DNA from: Lentisphaeria bacterium
Lineage (GTDB): Bacteria; Verrucomicrobiota; Lentisphaeria; Victivallales; UBA1829
Direction: 5' to 3'
Assembly: GCA_017456805.1 (NCBI GenBank)
Contig: JAFTIQ010000036.1
Coordinates: 1 to 32,359, forward strand
Length of the DNA stretch: 32,359 nt
A model generated the notes under the pieces. That model did not search any database. It had not been told where the DNA came from and saw only the letters and a list, made by a program, of their open reading frames with translations. A program made the translations under genes and the position numbers. Each line of letters opens with the position of its first letter. The first letter of the stretch is position 1. Below are positions 24,506 through 31,572 of this stretch, in pieces.

Positions 24506-26218
24506 TTATTCCTTATCGCCCATCGTCGTTGAAACGACTTCAGCGAGCGTTGTTGTACCGTTTGCCGCTTTCCGCAAAGCATCTTCACGCAGCGTACGCA
24601 TCCCGGATTTACGGGCTGCTTCGCGAATCACCGCAGCTTCACTCTTCCGGAAAATCAATTCCTGAACATCTTCACTCAAAAGGAAGATTTCATAAATACC
24701 GCAGCGTCCTTTATACCCGCTGCCGCCGCATGCGGGACAGCCTTTCCCTTGCATCAGGGTCGCTGAAGCAAGGAAATTATCATCCAGTTTCAACATACGG
24801 ATCTCCCGTTCGGTCGCTTCCACCGGAGCCGCACAGTTTTTGCAGACACGGCGCACAAGACGCTGAGCCATAGTTGCCCGGACGGATGACGCCACCATGA
24901 AGGGCTGCACGCCCATATCGATCAATCGCGTAATCGCACTGGGAGCATCGTTTGTATGCAGCGTTGAGAACACCAAGTGTCCGGTCAGCGACGCCTGAAT
25001 TGCAATTTCAGCAGTTTCCAAGTCTCGGATTTCCCCGACCATGATGATATTCGGAGCCTGTCGCAGCATTGCTTTCAGAGCAGCTGCAAAGGTCATTTTT
25101 GCTGCCGGATTCACCTGAACCTGGTTGATCCCCGCCAGCATATATTCCACAGGGTCTTCCACAGTAATGATCTTACGGGTCGGCTTGTTGATCGTATTCA
25201 AAAATGCATAGAGCGACGTAGTCTTTCCGGACCCGGTAGGACCTGTCACAAGGAAAATACCATCGGGATAGTTAATGATCCGGTTGATCTTCTGCTGGTC
25301 ATCCTGATAGAATCCGAGTTTCGGAATATCAAGCTGAATACTTGCCTTATCCAAGATACGCATAACGATACTTTCCCCATGAGTGGTGGGAATGGAGGAC
25401 ACACGCAAGTCAATATCTTTTCCGCCCATTTTCACCTGAATACGACCGTCGAGGGGAACCCGTTTTTCGGTAATATCCATGTGCGCCATAATTTTGAAGC
25501 GGCTTGTCAAGTTCATCTGCAAATACTTCGGCGGAGCATCCATTTCCCGGAGCACACCGTCGATCCGGTAACGGATTCTGTACCGTTTTTCCATAGGCTC
25601 CAAATGAATATCAGAAGCCCGGAGTTTGAATGCTTCAATAATAATCATAGAAGCCAGCCGGATGATCGGGGCATCATCAACATCGCTTTCGGAATCATCT
25701 GTATTTTCCGATGTCAAACGTTCCATCTGATCGATTCCGTCGGTATTGACACCAGTCAGGAAGGTATCGACGGAATCGGAAAGTGTTGAGAATCTGCCTT
25801 TGATCGCGTTAGCGATTTGAGATTTCGGAGAAAGCACAACTTGGATTTCTTTCTGCAAAGAATAAGTGAGCGAGTCGATTGCTTCCAAATCAGTGGGATC
25901 GCTCATTGCGACAGTCAAAACATCCTCATCGCTGCGGATCGGGACGATTCCATGTTGTTTGATAAAATCCGTTGGGATTGTTTCAAGGATATCGTCCGGG
26001 ATATAATATTGAGAGAGATCGAATGCTTCCAGTCCATACTGATCGGCGAGCAGTTTAGTCAATTCGAATTCGTCGAGGAATTCGAGTTTGATCAACGCGT
26101 CGATCACATCGATCTGACCGTCTTCGTCAGAGACTTTTTTCCAAGCCGCCTCGATCTGTTCCTCATTGATGAGTCCAGCCTCGGTCAGCAGCCCGAGAAT
26201 ATAATCACTATTTTCCAT
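24506..26218 (-). CDS. pilB: PilB/GspE-type assembly ATPase, first of a tandem pair
   Basis: The ATG at 26218 (AGGAAGC upstream) is chosen; the longer frame to 26311 runs through the promoter. This 570-residue ATPase has an N-terminal MshEN-like domain at about residues 10-150, a motor core from IIRLASMIIIEAFKLRASDI, Walker A near 326 ([17 protein letters not shown]), the Asp box TVEDPVEYMLAGI, Walker B IIMVGEIRDLETAEIAIQA and the His box GHLVFSTLHTNDA. The zinc pair is CKNC and CPAC. It is the first gene of the presumed transcript running through pilB, pilT, pilC, coaX and the PHP gene. It is clearly paralogous to its downstream neighbour but diverged, so it is not a recent duplication. Confidence 0.9.
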   Translation of the reverse strand: MENSDYILGLLTEAGLINEEQIEAAWKKVSDEDGQIDVIDALIKLEFLDEFELTKLLADQYGLEAFDLSQYYIPDDILETIPTDFIKQHGIVPIRSDEDVLTVAMSDPTDLEAIDSLTYSLQKEIQVVLSPKSQIANAIKGRFSTLSDSVDTFLTGVNTDGIDQMERLTSENTDDSESDVDDAPIIRLASMIIIEAFKLRASDIHLEPMEKRYRIRYRIDGVLREMDAPPKYLQMNLTSRFKIMAHMDITEKRVPLDGRIQVKMGGKDIDLRVSSIPTTHGESIVMRILDKASIQLDIPKLGFYQDDQQKINRIINYPDGIFLVTGPTGSGKTTSLYAFLNTINKPTRKIITVEDPVEYMLAGINQVQVNPAAKMTFAAALKAMLRQAPNIIMVGEIRDLETAEIAIQASLTGHLVFSTLHTNDAPSAITRLIDMGVQPFMVASSVRATMAQRLVRRVCKNCAAPVEATEREIRMLKLDDNFLASATLMQGKGCPACGGSGYKGRCGIYEIFLLSEDVQELIFRKSEAAVIREAARKSGMRTLREDALRKAANGTTTLAEVVSTTMGDKE

Positions 26219-26258
26219 AAAAAGCTTCCTGTTTTGTAAAAAATAAAAATACATTGGT

Positions 26259-26287
26259 ATTAGAACACACATCCATGTTTTTTTCAA
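26259..26287 (-). promoter_or_regulatory. Promoter of the pilB-pilB-pilT-pilC operon
   Basis: On the minus strand, TTGAAA (26282-26287), 17-base spacer, TCTAAT (26259-26264), with TGT directly before the -10. The predicted leader is about 35 bases. The sequence upstream of the -35 is rich in A and T tracts and may act as an UP element. Confidence 0.65.
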
Positions 26288-26350
26288 GTTATTTTCTAAA
26301 CTTTTTTTCATTTATTTTACAAAAAAAAGAAAAAAACTTATTTTTTTGGA

Positions 26351-26378
26351 TTGAAAACCGTAAAACCGGTGATATATT
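26351..26378 (+). promoter_or_regulatory. Promoter of tRNA-Val
   Basis: TTGAAA (26351-26356), 16-base spacer, TATATT (26373-26378), with TGA before the -10. The predicted start is about 5 bases before the mature tRNA 5' end. Confidence 0.75.
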
Positions 26379-26390
26379 ACTGAGCAATCA

Positions 26391-26467
<77 letters not shown>

Positions 26468-26480
26468 TTTTTGTATCTAC

Positions 26481-26510
26481 GCCAGTCAACCCGACTGGCT
26501 TTTTTGTTTT
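26481..26510 (+). terminator. Rho-independent terminator of tRNA-Val
   Basis: GCCAGTC (26481-26487) pairs with GACTGGC (26493-26499) around AACCC, followed by TTTTTTGTTTT. Confidence 0.9.
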
Positions 26511-26837
26511 CTCCCCCAAGACTTACCCTCAAAAAACGCCCCATGCCGTGTCCGGGAAACTATCATCCACACCCAAACCGTGTAAAGTTGCTCAGTTGCT
26601 CAGATTTTTAGGAAAGTACCTGTGTCACCCTCGAAATTTGACACAGTGCGTAACCTATTACAAATCAACGCTTGTTTATGACAATATTCCCGGTAGTTTT
26701 TTCTAAGCCGCAATCCATACCAGGCGAGATGCGAACTACGGTATTTGAAAAAAATATTACTGTGACATATTTTCCCTTAAACCAAATATTGTATAAATAT
26801 AATTCATTGTCGACATTCTACTGTTATCGGTAAAAAA

Positions 26838-26877
26838 ACTTTGATTATCACCAAAGTATTCTTGACTTTTGCCAAAA
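26838..26877. promoter_or_regulatory. Operator-like inverted repeats at the XRE promoter
   Basis: ACTTTG (26838-26843) and CAAAGT (26852-26857) form one inverted repeat just upstream of the -35. TTTTG-C-CAAAA (26867-26877) forms a second in the spacer between -35 and -10. Both have the outline CTTTG...CAAAG. Their placement fits autoregulation by the XRE protein encoded next. Confidence 0.5.
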
Positions 26878-26890
26878 TCAGTGGTAAATT
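26862..26890 (+). promoter_or_regulatory. Promoter of the XRE-DGQHR-methylase operon
   Basis: TTGACT (26862-26867), 17-base spacer ending CAGTGG, TAAATT (26885-26890), with the TGG extension. The predicted leader is about 30 bases. Confidence 0.75.
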
Positions 26891-26926
26891 ACAACATCGA
26901 CAGTACGGTAAGGTAAGGAGTGCATT

Positions 26927-27133
26927 ATGATAAGCTACAATAAGCTTTGGAAAAGAATGATAGATTGTGGCATGAATAAAACTCAATTGAGAGAAAAAGC
27001 CGGTGTAAGCACCAATGTCATTGCGAAACTTGGAAAAGGCGAAAATGTCACAACAGATGTTCTTGTTAAGATATGCAAGGCCTTGCAATGCGATATAGCA
27101 GATATACTGGAGATTTGTTCAGAGGAAAAATGA
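26927..27133 (+). CDS. Small XRE/Cro-family HTH transcriptional regulator
   Basis: This 68-residue protein is essentially one helix-turn-helix domain of the YozG/Cro type. It contains MNKTQLREKAGVSTNVIAKL, where 'TQLREKAGVS' is helix 2 and turn and 'TNVIAKLGKGE' is the recognition helix, followed by 'LVKICKALQCDIADIL', the closing motif of this small group. AAGGAG lies 8 bases before the ATG. It is the first gene of a plus-strand run and its promoter carries two inverted repeats, so I infer it represses its own operon. Such short regulators often control restriction-modification and other mobile-element cargo (like C proteins), which fits the DNA methyltransferase downstream. Confidence 0.88.
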   Translation: MISYNKLWKRMIDCGMNKTQLREKAGVSTNVIAKLGKGENVTTDVLVKICKALQCDIADILEICSEEK

Positions 27134-27171
27134 ATATGCTACATTTGGGGTAGCTTCAGGAGAAATTCGAT

Positions 27172-28698
27172 ATGCGAGAAAAAATTAATGCTATAAAAGT
27201 TAAGCAATGGTTACCTGAATGGGACGAGGTATGTTTTGATAATGAAAATTTTAGAAGAAAGCCACGTTCTGAATTTTATATATTTTCTATTTCCGCGAAA
27301 AAGCTTAAAGCATTATCAGATATTCGACGCCGCAAGGAAAATATAGAAGACGGAAAAATCGATACAGGAATTCAGCGTAAACATGATGCAGCAAGGTCGG
27401 ATGAAATTAGCCGTTTCATACGTATTGGTTATCCATGTTCTGAAATGTCCCCTGGACAACTGACGAATGAAGTATCTCAAAGTTTAAGAAAACCAGGATG
27501 GCTTCCCACATCTATTGTTGTAAACATCGTAGGTAAAGAAGACAAACGAAACGGGAAGAATGTTTCTGCGCAAGATTTGATTTTTATTGAAGAATACAGT
27601 GGGCAAGTATTTTTAAATTTGCCGGAAAATTTTTCTGAATCATGGACTCCTGAAATGCTTGCCCCCATGGAAGTTATTGACGGACAACATCGTTTGTGGG
27701 CGTTTGATGAAAATATTGATGACGACTTCGAGTTACCTGTTGTTGCTTTTTGGGAATTAGATATAAGTTGGCAAGCTTATTTGTTTTGGTCTATTAATAT
27801 AAAACCAAAAAAAATAAATCCTAGTTTAGCTTTTGATTTATATCCTCTTTTGCGTGCACAGGATTGGCTTGAAAATTTTCAAGGTCCCGTTGTGTACAGG
27901 GAGGCAAGGGCACAAGAGCTTGTTAATATGCTATGGTCAGATAAATATAGTCCGTGGTATAATAGAATCAATATGTTAGGAGATAAAGGGCTTAAAGGAC
28001 AAGTTTCCCAAGCTGCATGGATTCGCAGTTTGATGGCCACATATATCAAACAATGGAATTCCCCGGAAAATAGTTTGGGGGGATTTTTTGGTGCAGCTCA
28101 AAAAGGAGACAGTAGTTCTGTTATTCCGTGGTCAAGAACTCAGCAGGCATCCTTTTTGATGTTTATTGGTATCACTCTCAAAGATGCCATAAAAAATAAT
28201 AATACAGCACCGTGGATTCAGAAAATTAATAGTGGAGAACTTGGTTTTACTGTATCTGGTTTTGAATCTACAGAATCTTTATTGACTACGGATCAAGGTA
28301 TTCGAGGATTGCTTGATGTTACTAATATGATTTTATGTGCTTGTTATGCTGAAATTTTAAATGATTGCCTCGAATGGCAAGATATCTTTTTACACGAAGA
28401 TAACGGCATAGATTCATCAAATCAATTACAGTTTTTAAATAACTCAGATTATTCGTTTGTTAAAATTATTAAAGACATGCTTCATACACTGTCGAGCTAT
28501 GACTGGCGTAGCTACAATGCAAAATGTTTTGGGGACTCTCAAGACGAACAAGATAAAAAAGATCATAAAGCTGCTTTCCGGGGAAGTGGCGGGTATAAAA
28601 TGATTCGCAAGGATTTACTTGTATTTTTAGCGGATTGCTGTAAAAATCAATCTGTTTTATCAGCTATTTCTAAAATAAAACTTGCGATTGATTTGTAA
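27172..28698 (+). CDS. DGQHR-domain protein (DndB/ParB-like fold)
   Basis: This 508-residue protein has AGGAGAAA before its ATG. The signature DGQHR is at residues 170-174 in MEVIDGQHRLWAF, preceded by a domain containing ISAKKLKALSDIRRRKEN and GIQRKHDAARSDEISRFI, as in DndB and relatives. After it comes 'SINIKPKKINPSLAFDLY', comparable to the 'N.K..P..' segment of the family. DndB represses dnd phosphorothioation genes and hydrolyses ATP; other DGQHR proteins accompany DNA-modification loci with unknown roles. Here no dndA, C, D or E is adjacent. It is followed 12 bases later by an unknown gene and then by a DNA adenine methylase. The length is greater than that of a typical DndB (about 360), with an extra C-terminal helical region. 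A role in sensing or regulating DNA modification is inference. Confidence 0.82.
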   Translation: MREKINAIKVKQWLPEWDEVCFDNENFRRKPRSEFYIFSISAKKLKALSDIRRRKENIEDGKIDTGIQRKHDAARSDEISRFIRIGYPCSEMSPGQLTNEVSQSLRKPGWLPTSIVVNIVGKEDKRNGKNVSAQDLIFIEEYSGQVFLNLPENFSESWTPEMLAPMEVIDGQHRLWAFDENIDDDFELPVVAFWELDISWQAYLFWSINIKPKKINPSLAFDLYPLLRAQDWLENFQGPVVYREARAQELVNMLWSDKYSPWYNRINMLGDKGLKGQVSQAAWIRSLMATYIKQWNSPENSLGGFFGAAQKGDSSSVIPWSRTQQASFLMFIGITLKDAIKNNNTAPWIQKINSGELGFTVSGFESTESLLTTDQGIRGLLDVTNMILCACYAEILNDCLEWQDIFLHEDNGIDSSNQLQFLNNSDYSFVKIIKDMLHTLSSYDWRSYNAKCFGDSQDEQDKKDHKAAFRGSGGYKMIRKDLLVFLADCCKNQSVLSAISKIKLAIDL

Positions 28699-28710
28699 TG
28701 GATTTGCATC

Positions 28711-29991
28711 ATGCCAATAAGTATAAATGATTCCTCATATTCAGCAATAGATAGACAAATTCAGAGGAACAAGAGAAATTTTGTGAATAGCTTATGGCTA
28801 TGCCGCAACAATCGTTATTGTCCACCTTTGGAAATGAGTGACCCCAATTCAACTCACTATGTCGAATATGTAGCTAGTTCAACTCTGTTACATTTGTGTG
28901 ATGGCTGGAAATATTTGGAGCAGGCACTGGTTGCTATAGCAAATAATTCTGTTGGAATTTGCGGGCATTTATCTTATTATGCGGAATTGCGAGCTGCAAT
29001 GTCTTTTTTAGCGGTGAATGGGCTGGTAACATGCAATGGTAAAAATTATGTTATAACACACCAAGGTAAACCTAGAAAACTGCCATTAACTAAAAAAACA
29101 CATCATGCCGTATGGCAATTATTGGCAGATTTTGCAAATCCCCGAAAAAACAATGGCGTTGATAAAATTGATATAGGCTCAATTATATATCTGGACAGAA
29201 TACCTTTAAGTGATTGGATCGATGCATTTTGTGGAAGTCAGCATACATACAATGTTTTTCCTAAGTATTTAAAGGCGTGGGGTATAGATTTAAAAAAATA
29301 CAATTCAGATCGTAACCAGCGCAACAAATATAGTTACGCTCCTTGCGATTTAATAAAATCACATTTTTTGTCAGTCGGAGAAATCAAAGATTTTCTTAAC
29401 TTTTTTTGGGAAAATGTTGATCCTTCTTTGGGTAATGGTAGCTTAAATAAATTTGACGAATACATCCTTTGGCTGATGCTAAATGAATGGAAACAAATAT
29501 TAGGTTTGGGAAAAGCTGATTTTGAAAAAAAAATTGATTTTATGTTGAGTTATCTTTCATTGTCAGAAATAAAACGGCGGTATTATAAAGATTTTTTAAT
29601 ACAAGAAAAAAATCAGCTTCCTCAATTTATTATTCGTGGCATAGAACCATCTACTAATCAATCTCAAGATTTGTATATTGATATGTTTGTACGAGCATTT
29701 TTTCTATTGCGACTTGCAACAGCCGCTGTGCGCATATTGCTACAAAGAAACAAAATCTCACGGAGTGATTTAAGTTTTTGGTGGTCTCAATTAGGAAAAC
29801 AAAACGGCTTGTGGGATATTGCATGTGTGCCAACTGATTTTTTAGATTTGCGAGCTAATATTGATGATGCCTTGCTTGATATAAATACATTTGACACAGA
29901 AGATAATTATAGTTTTCTGCAAAAAGAAGCTGCCGCACTGCAAACGCTATCCAAAACCCAGTATATTCTTTTATGGGGCTTGGCACTATGA
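28711..29991 (+). CDS. Unrecognised 426-residue protein of the DGQHR-methylase operon
   Basis: I do not recognise a family. The sequence looks mostly helical and soluble, rich in Trp, Tyr and Leu, without signal peptide, transmembrane segment, Walker motifs or a nuclease signature such as PD-(D/E)xK or HNH. One short stretch, SYYAELRAAMSFLAVNGL near residues 90-107, has the look of YaaC/HEPN-type helical proteins. RNQRNKYSYAPCDL near 205 could be a weak HEPN-like R-x4-6 motif, but the His is absent. The start has only a weak ribosome binding site. The last codons overlap the methylase start as ATGA, so it is coupled to that gene. It could be a specificity or effector subunit of the module; that is speculation. 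Confidence 0.75.
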   Translation: MPISINDSSYSAIDRQIQRNKRNFVNSLWLCRNNRYCPPLEMSDPNSTHYVEYVASSTLLHLCDGWKYLEQALVAIANNSVGICGHLSYYAELRAAMSFLAVNGLVTCNGKNYVITHQGKPRKLPLTKKTHHAVWQLLADFANPRKNNGVDKIDIGSIIYLDRIPLSDWIDAFCGSQHTYNVFPKYLKAWGIDLKKYNSDRNQRNKYSYAPCDLIKSHFLSVGEIKDFLNFFWENVDPSLGNGSLNKFDEYILWLMLNEWKQILGLGKADFEKKIDFMLSYLSLSEIKRRYYKDFLIQEKNQLPQFIIRGIEPSTNQSQDLYIDMFVRAFFLLRLATAAVRILLQRNKISRSDLSFWWSQLGKQNGLWDIACVPTDFLDLRANIDDALLDINTFDTEDNYSFLQKEAAALQTLSKTQYILLWGLAL

Positions 29992-31109
29992 AATATATGG
30001 GATCGAAAAAGAAAATGTTAAGCAAGGGGCTTGGCAATCTTTTGAAGAAAGAGTCTAAAACTGCGACCCGAATTGTGGATTTGTTTTGTGGAAGCGCGGC
30101 CGTTTCCTGGTATGCAGCAATTAATCTCAATAAACCAGTGTGTTCCGTCGATTTACAACATTATTCAACTGTATTAGCAGCGGCCGTTTCTGGTAGAACA
30201 GTGTCTTCTGATTACGAAGCAATAGAGCATCAATGGATTGAAACTGCCGAAAAAGCATTTCAAAAGTTTGAACAATTTGATATATTGGGGGATTATAAGA
30301 ATTTTTGTCAAAAATCTGTATATGATGCAAGAATACTTTGTGAAAATCAGCTGACTGTAGGTCCCGTATGGAATGCTTACGGAGGTTTTTATTTTAGCCC
30401 ACAACAAGCATTATCTCTCGATTTTTTAATAAGATATTTACCTGATGAAAATCATGATCTTTGTCTAGCTGCAGCTGTTATTGCCGCAAGCAAATGTGCG
30501 GCTGCCCCAGGTCATACAGCACAACCGTTCCAACCGACAGAAACAGCATTACCATATATTCAAGAGTATTGGCAAAAAAATATTTTTGGATATGTGCGAG
30601 AAGCGTTAAAAAATTTAACTGAAATGCACGCATTGCAGTTGGGAACTGTTCATACTGGTGATGCAATTGAATTTATGGAACACAATGCCCAAGACGGAGA
30701 TTTAATTTTTATCGATCCTCCATATTCCGGGGTGCATTATAGTCGATTTTATCATGTATTAGAAACAATCGCACGCAAAGAATTAGTTTCTGTATCAGGG
30801 CAAGGTCGTTATCCTGATTTTTCTCAACGTCCACAATCCGACTTTAGCAATAAATCTTCTTCTTTAGAAGCTTTAAAGAAGATGTTTTTGGTGTTAAGTA
30901 GAAAAAAATGCTCTATTATCTTTACTTTTCCCTCCGGAGAATGTAGTAATGGATTATCTGGGACAAATGTCATAGAAGAAGCAGCCAGATATTTTTCCGT
31001 AAAAACTATTAAATTTAAAAATAATTTTAGTACTTTGGGGGGAAATAACAAGAATAGAACCGCAAGACAAAAGACCACCGAGCTTATTTTACTTCTCAAA
31101 AATACTTAA
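29988..31109 (+). CDS. D12-class DNA N6-adenine methyltransferase
   Basis: The start is the ATG at 29988, overlapping the preceding TGA as ATGA, and the family begins here with MKYMGSKKKML; an upstream ATG at 29973 would add five odd residues. The protein is 373 residues. The SAM-binding motif is DLFCGSAAVSWY from Asp31, with MKYMGSK as motif X. The catalytic DPPY is at residues 243-246 in FIDPPYSGVHYSRFYHVLE, as in D12/Dam-like enzymes. This length exceeds the roughly 270 residues of Dam, with an insertion between motifs that may be the target-recognition domain. It should methylate adenine at an unknown site. No restriction endonuclease is recognisable next to it, so it is an orphan methylase or part of a new system. 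Confidence 0.88.
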   Translation: MKYMGSKKKMLSKGLGNLLKKESKTATRIVDLFCGSAAVSWYAAINLNKPVCSVDLQHYSTVLAAAVSGRTVSSDYEAIEHQWIETAEKAFQKFEQFDILGDYKNFCQKSVYDARILCENQLTVGPVWNAYGGFYFSPQQALSLDFLIRYLPDENHDLCLAAAVIAASKCAAAPGHTAQPFQPTETALPYIQEYWQKNIFGYVREALKNLTEMHALQLGTVHTGDAIEFMEHNAQDGDLIFIDPPYSGVHYSRFYHVLETIARKELVSVSGQGRYPDFSQRPQSDFSNKSSSLEALKKMFLVLSRKKCSIIFTFPSGECSNGLSGTNVIEEAARYFSVKTIKFKNNFSTLGGNNKNRTARQKTTELILLLKNT

Positions 31110-31116
31110 ACACAAG

Positions 31117-31167
31117 AATGGAGTTGTAAAATTGCTTTGTAATGACAATTAACAACTCCATTATATA
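31117..31167. terminator. Long hairpin between convergent methylase and ParB-like genes, probable bidirectional terminator
   Basis: AATGGAGTTGT (31117-31127) pairs with ACAACTCCATT (31152-31162); inside, AATTG and CAATT can extend the stem. ATATATTTTTATT follows on the plus strand. It ends just before the stop of the convergent minus-strand gene, so it can serve both strands, though the T-run is imperfect. Confidence 0.6.
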
Positions 31168-31170
31168 TTT

Positions 31171-31572
31171 TTATTCTATTCCGAACAATTTTCGTTGCTC
31201 GTCCCAGTCTTCGGGGAAACCTTTGCGGAGTTTGGATAATGTGAGAGAGGCGGGTTCTTTGCCGTTGAGGATGGCTTCAATGATGTCTGGGGCGAGGTTG
31301 ACCAGACTTAATGCCCGGAAGAGGAAAGCGCGTTCCTGTTTAACTTTCTGTGCCAGTTCGGAAACAGTTGCCACTTTGCCCGATTCCAGCATATCCCGGT
31401 ACTGAAAACCTTGTATAACCGCTTTCTGCAAGGGAGACATCGTTTCTGGATCAAGTTCAGCCGGTTCTGCCTCCGGCTGATGGATGACTGTTTTGCAGCC
31501 ATCGTATTTCAGTCGGATGGGAATGGTCACCTTGATATTGCCGTTGACCAGTCTTTCAATTGTTTTTTCCAT
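31171..31572 (-). CDS. Small ParB/KorB-like HTH protein translated with the serine recombinase
   Basis: This 133-residue protein has GGAGG 6 bases before its ATG and overlaps the recombinase stop by 17 bases, so it is coupled to it. The N-terminal 30 residues are beta-rich and basic (MEKTIERLVNGNIKVTIPIR). The C-terminal half holds TVSELAQKVKQERAFLFRAL then NLAPDIIEAILNGKEP, which matches the HTH and following helix of ParB/KorB and Spo0J proteins. It ends LRKGFPEDWDEQRKLFGIE. Small proteins of this kind follow large serine recombinases in several gut PVC bacteria and phage-related elements. A DNA-binding accessory or directionality role is a reasonable guess. It is not the recombination directionality factor by any recognisable motif. 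Confidence 0.75.
   Translation of the reverse strand: MEKTIERLVNGNIKVTIPIRLKYDGCKTVIHQPEAEPAELDPETMSPLQKAVIQGFQYRDMLESGKVATVSELAQKVKQERAFLFRALSLVNLAPDIIEAILNGKEPASLTLSKLRKGFPEDWDEQRKLFGIE

Larger units (their letters stand above)
26468..26926. other. 459-base gene-free stretch between tRNA-Val and the island's first gene
   Basis: It holds the tRNA terminator, then about 300 bases without a convincing frame on either strand, then the XRE promoter with inverted repeats. A short direct repeat TTGCTCAG occurs twice near 26588-26604. The frames that stay open across it either run through the tRNA or lie opposite the XRE gene. No copy of the tRNA 3' end is seen here, so an attachment site cannot be assigned. 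Confidence 0.6.

Noticed and set aside
26468..26926. CRISPR array or other spaced repeat array in the island
   Set aside because: Only isolated short repeats (TTGCTCAG twice) are present; no regularly spaced repeats occur anywhere in the window.
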